The position numbers and the translations under genes are program-made. This document shows positions 1-5,569 of a stretch of DNA of 5,765 bases, one piece after another. Origin of the DNA: Nitrospirota bacterium (GTDB lineage Bacteria > Nitrospirota > Thermodesulfovibrionia > UBA6902 > DSMQ01); the NCBI GenBank assembly GCA_016207865.1, contig JACQZD010000141.1, positions 1 through 5,765 on the forward strand, written 5' to 3'. The notes below the pieces were generated by a model. The model did no database searches, was not told the origin of the DNA, and worked only from the letters and a program-made list of their open reading frames with translations. How positions within the stretch are numbered: the first letter of the stretch is position 1; every line of letters starts with the position of its first letter.

Positions 1-1
1 A

Positions 2-883
2 AAGCCGAGGATTGTCAGAGACGGATTAATAGATGCGCTTACAAAACCTGATGCAGATACTCTATGGCACAAAGACCCGAAAAGAACCGGGATAAAAGTT
101 ATTGAAATGGGGCTGAGGGGACATACAAGAAAAATAGCCCTGCTTGAAAAATATGACACAAGGCTTCAGTGCGGGCAGTGCCATGTGGAATACAACTGCA
201 ATCCCGGCTATGACCCTAAAAATCCGGATACATCAAAATATTCAGTGACTATGGCGGACCGGAGGACCAACCACTTTCCGTACAAAGATGTGTTTGCCCT
301 TTATGAGCATTATGTGAACAAGGTCGGCTTTCTTGATTTCAAACACGCTTTAACCGGAGGACTTTTGTGGAAGGCTCAGCACCCTGAGGCAGAAACTTAT
401 TACGAGTCAAAACATGCAAAGGCAGGCGCAGGCTGTAATGACTGCCACACTCCGAAAGTTAAAGACAAAAAAACAGGCAAGGTTTATACTTCGCATTTTG
501 CAGTTACCCCAAAGGTAATGCTTAAGGAAACATGCCTCAGATGCCACACGAAGTGGACCGAGGAGCAGGCAAAGTACGCCATTGATTCCATAAAGGCTCA
601 CATAAGAGGCAAGATGAGAAAAGCTGAGTACTGGCTCTCCGCACTGATTGATAAAATCGTGGAAGGAAAAAAGGCAGGGCTTGACGCGGATACAATAAAG
701 AAAGCGCAAGACCAGCACCTGAGGGCTCACATACTTTGGGAATACTGGACTGCTGAAAACTCAGACGGCTTCCATAATCCGCAGATGGCAAGGGAATCCC
801 TTGCAAAGTCAATGGATGAATCGCAGAAAGGCATCAAGATTATCACAGATGCGCTGACTACAAAGGCAGAGATAAAGCAATAA
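2..883 (+). CDS. nrfA: Cytochrome c nitrite reductase, ammonia-forming (NrfA), 5'-truncated by window edge
   Basis: NrfA is a periplasmic pentahaem c enzyme that reduces nitrite to ammonium with electrons from a quinol-oxidising partner, usually NrfH. The frame is open from the first bases, so the ATG at 107 is internal and the true start lies outside the window. Three CxxCH haem motifs are visible: CGQCH (170-184), CNDCH (434-448) and CLRCH (533-547). They correspond to haems 3, 4 and 5 of NrfA; the active-site haem 1 and haem 2 are upstream. Family hallmarks are present: QCHVEY after haem 3 (Glu and Tyr of the calcium/active site) and KAQHP (371-385), holding the Lys and Gln calcium ligands and the catalytic His. 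The helical C-terminus, with HILWEYW and FHNP, matches the dimer/haem-ligand region. VEY is followed by NCNPGYDP and an insertion containing DRRTNHFPY, unlike the E. coli and Wolinella enzymes. A strong hairpin follows the stop. Confidence 0.93.
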   Translation, partial: KPRIVRDGLIDALTKPDADTLWHKDPKRTGIKVIEMGLRGHTRKIALLEKYDTRLQCGQCHVEYNCNPGYDPKNPDTSKYSVTMADRRTNHFPYKDVFALYEHYVNKVGFLDFKHALTGGLLWKAQHPEAETYYESKHAKAGAGCNDCHTPKVKDKKTGKVYTSHFAVTPKVMLKETCLRCHTKWTEEQAKYAIDSIKAHIRGKMRKAEYWLSALIDKIVEGKKAGLDADTIKKAQDQHLRAHILWEYWTAENSDGFHNPQMARESLAKSMDESQKGIKIITDALTTKAEIKQ

Positions 884-887
884 CAGC

Positions 888-926
888 GTAAATAGAGGCA
901 GGGCATTATGCCCTGCCTCTATTTAC
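888..926 (+). terminator. Hairpin terminator after nrfA
   Basis: Perfect inverted repeat with 18-nt arms (888-905 and 909-926) and a 3-nt TTA loop, starting 5 nt after the nrfA stop. The G/C-rich core (895-905 with 909-919) is preceded by an A-rich and followed by a T-rich side (TATTTAC), as in an intrinsic terminator. A run of five T follows at 937-941. The symmetry means it could act in either direction. Confidence 0.8.
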
Positions 927-942
927 CTGCATAAAATTTTTA

Positions 943-972
943 TAGACATTTGTAATTTAAATATTGTAAAAT
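943..972 (+). promoter_or_regulatory. Predicted sigma70-type promoter for the phospholipase C-like gene
   Basis: TAGACA (943-948, 5 of 6 to TTGACA), an 18-nt spacer, then TAAAAT (967-972, 5 of 6 to TATAAT), in an A/T-rich gap just after the nrfA terminator. The expected transcription start (about 979) falls almost on the ATG at 981, so a leaderless message is implied. Called by eye only. Confidence 0.5.
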
Positions 973-980
973 ATTTTGAC

Positions 981-1715
981 ATGTTCATAGTCTGCCTATT
1001 ATCATTTCTTTTACTCCCATCTATTGTCCACGCATGGGGGCCTCTTACCCATGTCTATCTCGGCAATCAGATAATAGACTTCGGCGCTGCCGCTTTACCT
1101 CCTGCTATTTACGGTGTAATAAAGAAATTTAAAAATGATTTTTTGTACGGAAATTTAAGCGCCGACATAATCTTAGGCAGAAAATTTCAAGGGTTTGAAA
1201 AAAATTCCCACAGCTGGGACATCGCGTGGAAGCTTCTTGAGTTCTCAAAAACAGACCGTCAAAAGGCCTTTGCCTACGGCTATCTGACACATCTCTGTGC
1301 GGACAGCGTTGTGCATAATCTGAAGGGCGGCGCTATGCCTTTCAAACACTCTATCATGGAAGTTAAGTCGGACAGCATGGTCAACAGGAAATACAGAAAA
1401 ATGCTGAAAGACCTTGATGCGTTTATGCAGAAAAAAAATGACGTAGTTCTTGAAGACCATCTTGAGAGTTTAATCTTCTCGTTTAAAACCAATAAAAAAA
1501 TATTTAAAGGATTCCTCCTCTTATCAAGACTGCCCAATTACCGCCCCGTGTCCGGATTTATAAAGAAACGTTTTCCCTATGGAATCCCGGTCGTGGATAT
1601 TTATGATTTCCAGCAGGAATCGCTCCGCAGGATGTTTGAGTTGTTGAAAAACGGCCGGGATTCAGACGTGCTGAAAGAGCATCCGCTCGGAAGCATCAGC
1701 AAAAGATTCTCATAA
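981..1715 (+). CDS. Secreted zinc-dependent phospholipase C family protein
   Basis: The protein has 244 residues. Residues 1-18 form a hydrophobic signal peptide ending in VHA, and predicted cleavage leaves Trp19 as the new N-terminus. In Bacillus cereus-type phospholipase C the mature N-terminal Trp is itself a zinc ligand. The other eight ligands of that trinuclear site are matched in order: His24, Asp62, His77, His104, Asp108, His112, His123 and Glu127, the last two in the expected HxxxE spacing. The first two thirds therefore look like an intact metal site; the C-terminal third (about 130-244) is basic and not recognisable. Zinc hydrolases of this fold cut phospholipids or other phosphodiesters outside the cytoplasm, but the substrate here cannot be read from sequence. 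The start is uncertain: ATG 981 has no Shine-Dalgarno and the signal peptide lacks Lys/Arg before its hydrophobic core. The frame stays open upstream, but no better start codon is seen. Terminators on both sides suggest a single-gene unit. Confidence 0.82.
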   Translation: MFIVCLLSFLLLPSIVHAWGPLTHVYLGNQIIDFGAAALPPAIYGVIKKFKNDFLYGNLSADIILGRKFQGFEKNSHSWDIAWKLLEFSKTDRQKAFAYGYLTHLCADSVVHNLKGGAMPFKHSIMEVKSDSMVNRKYRKMLKDLDAFMQKKNDVVLEDHLESLIFSFKTNKKIFKGFLLLSRLPNYRPVSGFIKKRFPYGIPVVDIYDFQQESLRRMFELLKNGRDSDVLKEHPLGSISKRFS

Positions 1716-1750
1716 TTCACTTAACCTCCTGTAATATTTATTAACACCTC

Positions 1751-1774
1751 AAGGCAAATTTTTGTTGCCTTTTT
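1751..1774 (+). terminator. Short intrinsic terminator after the phospholipase C-like gene
   Basis: AAGGCAA (1751-1757) pairs with TTGCCTT (1765-1771) across a 7-nt loop, and the right arm runs into a T tract ending at 1774. It lies 36 nt after the preceding stop. It also overlaps the TTG at 1762 that would give the longest scpB reading frame, which argues against that start. Confidence 0.6.
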
Positions 1775-1793
1775 CACAAAATTTTGATACGAT
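1765..1793 (+). promoter_or_regulatory. Weak candidate promoter for scpB
   Basis: TTGCCT (1765-1770, 3 of 6), a 17-nt spacer, then TACGAT (1788-1793, 4 of 6) preceded by TGA, which gives an extended -10 (TGnTACGAT). It sits on the right arm of the preceding terminator. It would leave roughly 70 nt of leader containing a purine-rich GGAGGG (1818-1823) not placed to serve the ATG at 1873. Tentative. Confidence 0.3.
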
Positions 1794-1872
1794 TTCTGAA
1801 ACTTCCGGGTTTCATCCGGAGGGAAAACATAGGCGGATTGCCGATATACTGCCGGCGCCTGCAAGTAAACTT

Positions 1873-2478
1873 ATGGAAGACAGAGAACTAAAATCAACCA
1901 TTGAAGCTCTCCTCTTCATCTCCGGCGACCCTGTTACATTAGATACCTTTAAAAATATTCTTGAGACAGACAAAGCCGTGATTGAGGGGCATCTCAGGGA
2001 GCTTATTAATGAGTATCAGATAAAAAACACCGGGCTTCTGGTTGCAGAGGTGGCAGGCGGATTTCAGATGGCCACGAATCCCGGCTGTGCGCCGTGGGTA
2101 AAAAAGTTTTTGAGCACATCGGTGCCCGCAAGACTGTCTCAGCCGTCTCTTGAGACGCTGTCCATCATTGCTTACAAACAGCCCATAATCAAGGCTGAGA
2201 TTGAAGCCATCAGAGGCGTGAATTCAGACGGAGTCGTAAAAACCCTGCTTGAAAGACGGCTCATAAAAATTCTCGGCAGGAAGGAAGTGCCGGGCCGGCC
2301 TTTAATGTACGGTACAACAACAGAGTTTCTTCAGTATTTCGGACTGAAAGGCTTGACAGAGCTTCCAACGCTCAAGGAATTTCAGGATGCGGAACTTCCG
2401 CTTCATGAAGGAACCATGCCTGTGGAGCCTCAGGCTGAAAAGCAGAATTTAGAGGAGCATTACATTGAAACTTTTTAA
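1873..2478 (+). CDS. scpB: Segregation and condensation protein B (ScpB)
   Basis: ScpB is a cytoplasmic winged-helix protein that dimerises and binds the ScpA kleisin in the SMC-ScpAB complex, which compacts and segregates newly replicated chromosomes. The 201 residues from ATG 1873 match the family throughout: ELKSTIEALLFISGDP at the N-terminus (first winged helix), LSIIAYKQPI followed by RGVNSDGVVKTLLERRLI (second winged helix), and GRPLMYGTT...FLQYFGL...LPTL near the end. The acidic C-terminal tail is the usual variable extension. The frame stays open back to a TTG at 1762, but those 37 extra residues overlap a terminator and resemble nothing in the family, so ATG 1873 is preferred; its Shine-Dalgarno is weak. 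scpA normally precedes scpB but is not in this window, where a phospholipase-like gene lies upstream. The last 14 nt overlap the following hydrolase gene, suggesting coupled translation. Confidence 0.93.
   Translation: MEDRELKSTIEALLFISGDPVTLDTFKNILETDKAVIEGHLRELINEYQIKNTGLLVAEVAGGFQMATNPGCAPWVKKFLSTSVPARLSQPSLETLSIIAYKQPIIKAEIEAIRGVNSDGVVKTLLERRLIKILGRKEVPGRPLMYGTTTEFLQYFGLKGLTELPTLKEFQDAELPLHEGTMPVEPQAEKQNLEEHYIETF
2451..2457 (+). promoter_or_regulatory. Ribosome binding site deciding the TTG start of the LysM-NlpC/P60 gene
   Basis: AGAGGAG inside the end of scpB lies 7 nt before the TTG at 2465. The alternative ATG at 2486 has no comparable purine tract at proper distance, so the TTG is preferred. 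It also gives a better signal peptide with Lys2 and Lys5. Confidence 0.7.
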
Positions 2479-3454
2479 AACTTTTATGAACTATTCCGGA
2501 ATCAGCCTTGTGATTTTCTTAATGTTTTTCACAGGCAGCAGTTTTGCCGAAAATTACAAAATTAAAAAAGGCGACAGCCTTTACGGCATTTCCAAAAAAT
2601 ATAAAGTCCCGGTAGATGAAATCAAGGAAATCAACGGGCTTCAAAGCAATAATTTGAAAATAGGCAGTATCATTCATTTACCGCCAAAAAAATCTAATAC
2701 TGCTTCTCTGGAAAAATCTCCGGCAGCTGCAGAAAACAGGTCTTTAGACGGCGATGACGTTGAAACATATATCGTCAAAAAAGGTGATACCTTAATTGAA
2801 ATTGCACAGGACTATAATATAACCGTTAAAGAAATACAATGGCTGAACAAGCTTAAAAAAACCGCCATCAAAGCAGGACAGAAACTGCTTCTCCCTGTAG
2901 AAAAAAATGATAACCAGACAGAAATCACCGCTGTGCAGGAAGTAGAAATTACTCAGGACTACGGCATATCAAATGATACAGAGGCTTTCAGTTGGGAAGG
3001 TGCGGAACACATTGGCACAAATCTGGAATTTCTTGATAGAAAAGAACGGCTGATACTTTTTGCCAAGAAATTTCTGGACATTCCTTACAGGTTTGGCGGC
3101 ACATCCATGCTGGGCATTGACTGTTCGGCCTTCGTTCAAAAGGTATTTGACTTTTTTAATGTCCCCCTGCCCAGAACGGCCAGGGAGCAATTTTACATCG
3201 GAAACAGGGTTGATAAAGACGACCTTACGGTCGGAGATGTTGTATTTTTCAGGACCTATGCCAAATTTCCTTCCCACGTCGGCATTTATATGGGAGACAA
3301 TCTTTTCATCCACGCATCGTCAAAGGATAAAAAAGTTAAAATCAACAGCCTTGACGAACCTTATTATTTTAAGCGGTTCTTAGGAGCCAAAAGGCTCATT
3401 GAGCCTCAGGCCATTGAATCCGATCCGGAGACAGAAGAGGACAGCGCCCGTTAG
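2465..3454 (+). CDS. Secreted peptidoglycan endopeptidase with two LysM domains and an NlpC/P60 domain
   Basis: The protein has 329 residues. Residues 1-28 form a signal peptide (basic start, hydrophobic core, SSFA cleavage site). LysM 1 spans about 31-74 (YKIKKGDSLYGISKKY ... IHLPP) and LysM 2 about 102-145 (YIVKKGDTLIEIAQDY ... LLLPV); both would bind N-acetylglucosamine-containing peptidoglycan. After a low-complexity linker, an NlpC/P60 cysteine peptidase covers about 193-313. Its triad is visible as Cys220 in GIDCSAF, His271 in PSHVGIYMG and His283 in FIHASS. The 51- and 12-residue spacings match the C68-H119-H131 arrangement known for E. coli Spr/MepS. Such enzymes cut stem-peptide bonds, usually D-Glu to diamino acid or the DD-crosslink, and the protein would act in the periplasm or at the wall. 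A short acidic tail ends it. The TTG start overlaps scpB by 14 nt, so both are probably one operon. The stop lies 18 nt from the convergent moeA stop. Confidence 0.93.
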   Translation: MKLFKTFMNYSGISLVIFLMFFTGSSFAENYKIKKGDSLYGISKKYKVPVDEIKEINGLQSNNLKIGSIIHLPPKKSNTASLEKSPAAAENRSLDGDDVETYIVKKGDTLIEIAQDYNITVKEIQWLNKLKKTAIKAGQKLLLPVEKNDNQTEITAVQEVEITQDYGISNDTEAFSWEGAEHIGTNLEFLDRKERLILFAKKFLDIPYRFGGTSMLGIDCSAFVQKVFDFFNVPLPRTAREQFYIGNRVDKDDLTVGDVVFFRTYAKFPSHVGIYMGDNLFIHASSKDKKVKINSLDEPYYFKRFLGAKRLIEPQAIESDPETEEDSAR

Positions 3455-3472
3455 ACTATCAAAGAAAAATTA

Positions 3473-5479
3473 TCAAACGGGATAAATAATTTTCCCCATA
3501 CTGCTTACGTCGTAACCTCCGAGATTAATGACCGTGTCCCTGAATTCTCTGTCCGTCCTTATTATTTCAAATAACCTGTCAAGCATTTCTGTTCCGTAAA
3601 ATTTTTTCGGGACCGCGAGGTCATAACGCTCTTTTGCAACGGGAATAAAATCAAGTCCTAACGCCCGTGAAGCGGCAACAATGCCGAGCCCTGTGTCTGC
3701 AACGCCGGTCAGAACAGCAGAGGCAACGGCCATATGCGTGTACTCTTCCCTTTCATACCCTTTTATCTTTTTGGCGTCTATGTGAAGCTCCTTTAAATAT
3801 TTATCCGTAAGAAGCCTTGTCCCGGCCCCGGCCTGCCTGTTTATAAAGGTGACATCTTCCCTTGTCAGATCCTCAAAACCTTTAATGTTCTTCGGATTCC
3901 CCCTGAGGACAAAAAAACCCTGCTCTCTGTATACAAGGTTGACCAGCATAATTTCATCCGGGTTATTAAACATACGTTTGATAAACGGGATGTTGTATTC
4001 GCCGGTCTCCTCATCCAGAAGATGCGTGCCTGCAAAATGCGCCTCCCCGCGTTTTAATGCCGTTAAGCCGCCCATAGAGCCGACATGGGCGGATGAAATG
4101 GCGTAGCGCGGATATTTCTTCTTTAAAAAATTAGCAAGAATATCCAGGGTGTTGTCGTGGCTTCCAATGCAGATAATTGTATTTTCAATTTCATCCCTGT
4201 GCCTTAGCAGTTCAACATTTACCTCAGCGCCGGCGCCCAGTCCTTCACTCATTGCAGGGATTCTGACAAACCCGTCAGCCCTTACAAGGGTCATCAACGC
4301 CCCGGCGCCCCGGCCCACAGGGCTCGCCACAATATTCCCCCCCACCTTCCCTACCTTCACCCTTAAGAATTCTTCCTTGCCTATGGAAGATGAAACGGGT
4401 CTGCTTAATTTCGCAGTTAACATCTCCTTATTTTTAGGCTCAAGGCCCTGCCACGTATGAAGTATTGGTTTTGCGAATAATTCAAATGTAATATATGCGG
4501 ATACGGGATAACCGGGTATTCCGAGTACAGGCTTATTTCTGACCCAGCCTAAAACCACAGGCTTCCCCGGCTTGATATTTATACCGTGAAGCAGTATTTC
4601 TCCAAGCCCGCTTATCACATCCGCAGTAAAATCCCTTGCGCCTGCGGAGGAACCGGCATTGATAACCACAAGGTCAGCGGTTTCCACGGCATCAATCAGC
4701 GCTTTTTTAAGTTTCTCAATATCATCGGGCACAGGTTTAAACCGTACCGGCTCACCGCCCCATTCAGACACCATTCCTGAAAGCATCCTTGAGTTATATT
4801 CAATAATATTCCCTTTTTTCAGTTCAGCGCCCGGCTCTACTATCTCACTGCCTGTGGGAATAATCGCAACCTTTGGTTTTCTCCTGACAGTTACCTCTGT
4901 AAATCCTCCGGCAAGCATTGCGCCTACATCCACAGGCCGTATCCTGTGATTTTCAGGAAGGATAAGTTCAGTGACTACGATGTCTTCTCCGATGGTCCTG
5001 ACATGCTGCCATGGAGCCACCGCGTCAATGATTTCAATATATTCTATAAATCCCCCCTCGCCCCCCTTTGACAAAGGGGGGATGGGGGGATTTATATTCT
5101 GACTCCTGACTCCTAACTCCTGACTTTTTATAACATTCACATCCTCAATCATTATCACCGCATTAAATCCTTCGGGCATCGGCTCTCCGGTATTAACCGG
5201 CACCGCCTGTGCGGGAATACTGAGCCTTTTCGGCGTTCTGTCTGAAGCCCCGAAGGTATCGGCAAACCTGACTGCATAGCCGTCCATTGCCGCTGAGTGA
5301 TAAAAAGGAGACGAGAGCTTTGCAAACACAGCTCCGGCAGTAACCCTTCCCTGAGAATCTATGACTTGAATGGTCTCTCCGTCAAAAGGCTTTGCCAAGC
5401 CGCTTCCGGTTAATTTTTTATTCCATATTTCAATAGCCTCTTTAAGAGGAGTGTTTTCAAGATAAATCTGTTTTGCCAA
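3473..5479 (-). CDS. moeA: MoeA molybdopterin molybdenumtransferase fused to a PBP-like (LysR-substrate-type) domain, with an in-frame repeat insertion
   Basis: The protein has 668 residues. Residues 1-425 are MoeA, which inserts molybdate (or tungstate) into adenylylated molybdopterin in the cytoplasm. Motifs: AMDGYAV (Asp66), NTGEPMPEGFNAVIMIEDV (96-114), APWQHVRTIGEDI (155-167), PTGSE (208-212), GSSAGARDF (Asp283), INIKPGKP (301-307) and GIPGYPVSAY (319-328). Residues 432-668 resemble the periplasmic-binding-protein-like domain found fused to MoeA in some bacteria and archaea (SHDNTL 440-445, SAHVGSMGG 463-471, AHFAGTHL 480-487, RQAGAGTR 548-555, GVADTGLGI 592-600). It has no signal peptide or DNA-binding helix, so an intracellular ligand-sensing or delivery role is only inferred. 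About residues 118-145 (KSQELGVRSQ, NPPIPPLSKGGEGGF) have no family counterpart and coincide with DNA repeats at 5038-5125; the frame remains intact. Start: TTG 5479, 5 nt after GGAGGG. No other molybdenum gene is visible nearby. Confidence 0.92.
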   Translation of the reverse strand: MAKQIYLENTPLKEAIEIWNKKLTGSGLAKPFDGETIQVIDSQGRVTAGAVFAKLSSPFYHSAAMDGYAVRFADTFGASDRTPKRLSIPAQAVPVNTGEPMPEGFNAVIMIEDVNVIKSQELGVRSQNINPPIPPLSKGGEGGFIEYIEIIDAVAPWQHVRTIGEDIVVTELILPENHRIRPVDVGAMLAGGFTEVTVRRKPKVAIIPTGSEIVEPGAELKKGNIIEYNSRMLSGMVSEWGGEPVRFKPVPDDIEKLKKALIDAVETADLVVINAGSSAGARDFTADVISGLGEILLHGINIKPGKPVVLGWVRNKPVLGIPGYPVSAYITFELFAKPILHTWQGLEPKNKEMLTAKLSRPVSSSIGKEEFLRVKVGKVGGNIVASPVGRGAGALMTLVRADGFVRIPAMSEGLGAGAEVNVELLRHRDEIENTIICIGSHDNTLDILANFLKKKYPRYAISSAHVGSMGGLTALKRGEAHFAGTHLLDEETGEYNIPFIKRMFNNPDEIMLVNLVYREQGFFVLRGNPKNIKGFEDLTREDVTFINRQAGAGTRLLTDKYLKELHIDAKKIKGYEREEYTHMAVASAVLTGVADTGLGIVAASRALGLDFIPVAKERYDLAVPKKFYGTEMLDRLFEIIRTDREFRDTVINLGGYDVSSMGKIIYPV
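5038..5100. repeat. Palindromic repeat inserted in frame in moeA, flanked by an 8-bp direct repeat
   Basis: Arms 5046-5070 and 5072-5095 pair around a single A at 5071. ATAAATCCCCCC pairs with GGGGGGATTTAT and CCCCCCTTTG with CAAAGGGGGG; only TCG against AT is unmatched. TATATTCT occurs at 5038-5045 and again at 5093-5100, a possible target-site duplication that overlaps the right arm. On the minus strand the element encodes NPPIPPLSKGGEGGF within MoeA. On the plus strand one frame reads NPPSPPFDKGGMGGF, almost the same peptide. This resembles dispersed protein-coding palindromes seen in many bacterial genomes. Whether it occurs elsewhere in this genome cannot be seen here. Confidence 0.8.
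5099..5125. repeat. Heptanucleotide tandem repeat (about four copies) inside moeA
   Basis: CTGACTC at 5099-5105 and 5106-5112, CTAACTC at 5113-5119, then CTGACT at 5120-5125. It abuts the palindromic repeat and shares two bases with its flanking direct repeat. On the coding strand the unit is GTCAGGA-like and encodes SQELGVRSQ. It is similar in kind to the short tandemly repeated heptamers described in cyanobacteria, but relatedness is not claimed. Confidence 0.75.
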
Positions 5480-5484
5480 GACAT

Positions 5485-5490
5485 CCCTCC
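5485..5490 (-). promoter_or_regulatory. Ribosome binding site deciding the TTG start of moeA
   Basis: On the minus strand GGAGGG (5490 down to 5485) lies 5 nt before the TTG at 5479. The nearby ATGs (5493 and 5484 on this strand) are out of frame with the moeA coding region, so TTG is the best-supported start. Confidence 0.7.
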
Positions 5491-5506
5491 ATGCTTTTTA
5501 AATAAA

Positions 5507-5536
5507 ATTATACATCAGGCAGGTTTTTCTTGTCAT
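5507..5536 (-). promoter_or_regulatory. Predicted sigma70-type promoter for moeA
   Basis: Minus strand: ATGACA (5536-5531, 5 of 6 to TTGACA), an 18-nt spacer, then a perfect TATAAT (5512-5507). The expected start near 5500 gives a leader of about 20 nt that still contains the GGAGGG ribosome binding site. There is no room for a riboswitch such as the Moco motif in that leader. Confidence 0.65.
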
Positions 5537-5552
5537 TAAACTAAAAACCGGC
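5519..5552. promoter_or_regulatory. Inverted repeat across the divergent promoters, possible operator
   Basis: GCAGGTTTTT (5519-5528) and AAAAACCGGC (5543-5552) are inverted copies matching at 9 of 10 positions, separated by 14 nt. The centre (about 5535.5) lies where the two predicted -35 boxes overlap. This geometry suits a dimeric regulator controlling both genes, but no known consensus was recognised and the sequence does not resemble the ModE site. Confidence 0.4.
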
Positions 5553-5558
5553 TATGTT
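5530..5558 (+). promoter_or_regulatory. Predicted promoter for the membrane glycosyltransferase-like gene
   Basis: TTGTCA (5530-5535, 5 of 6), a 17-nt spacer, then TATGTT (5553-5558, 4 of 6). The expected start near 5565 leaves about 5 nt before the ATG at 5570, with no Shine-Dalgarno. The -35 box overlaps that of the moeA promoter on the other strand. Confidence 0.4.
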
Positions 5559-5569
5559 AAACTATATCA

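Noticed and set aside
107..109. ATG at 107 as the nrfA start.
   Set aside because: The frame is open to the window edge, and an NrfA beginning here would lack haems 1 and 2 and the signal peptide.
407..812. Minus-strand open frames opposite nrfA.
   Set aside because: They overlap the haem-binding coding sequence, have no promoter or ribosome site, and their translations look like antisense noise.
1804..1823. TCCGG/CCGGA hairpin and GGAGGG upstream of scpB as a leader regulatory element or ribosome binding site.
   Set aside because: The stem is only 5 bp, and no in-frame ATG, GTG or TTG start lies at a proper distance after the purine tract.
1762..1872. Upstream extension of ScpB from a TTG at 1762 (37 extra residues).
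   Set aside because: The start lies in the loop of a terminator hairpin and the extra residues do not resemble the ScpB N-terminus; ATG 1873 places the family motif at the start.
3447..3481. CCCGTT/AACGGG inverted repeat spanning the two convergent stop codons, with TATCAAA twice inside, as a bidirectional terminator.
   Set aside because: Only a 6-bp stem with a 23-nt loop; too weak to call, though some terminator is expected between these genes.
4149..4949. Several plus-strand open frames opposite moeA (for example 4149-4460 and 4659-4949).
   Set aside because: They are antisense to strongly conserved MoeA coding sequence, lack ribosome sites and show no recognisable domains.
5046..5095. 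The G/C-rich palindrome as a transcription terminator or a CRISPR repeat.
   Set aside because: It is inside and in frame with moeA, has no T tract on the transcribed side, and occurs once in the window with no spacer-repeat pattern.
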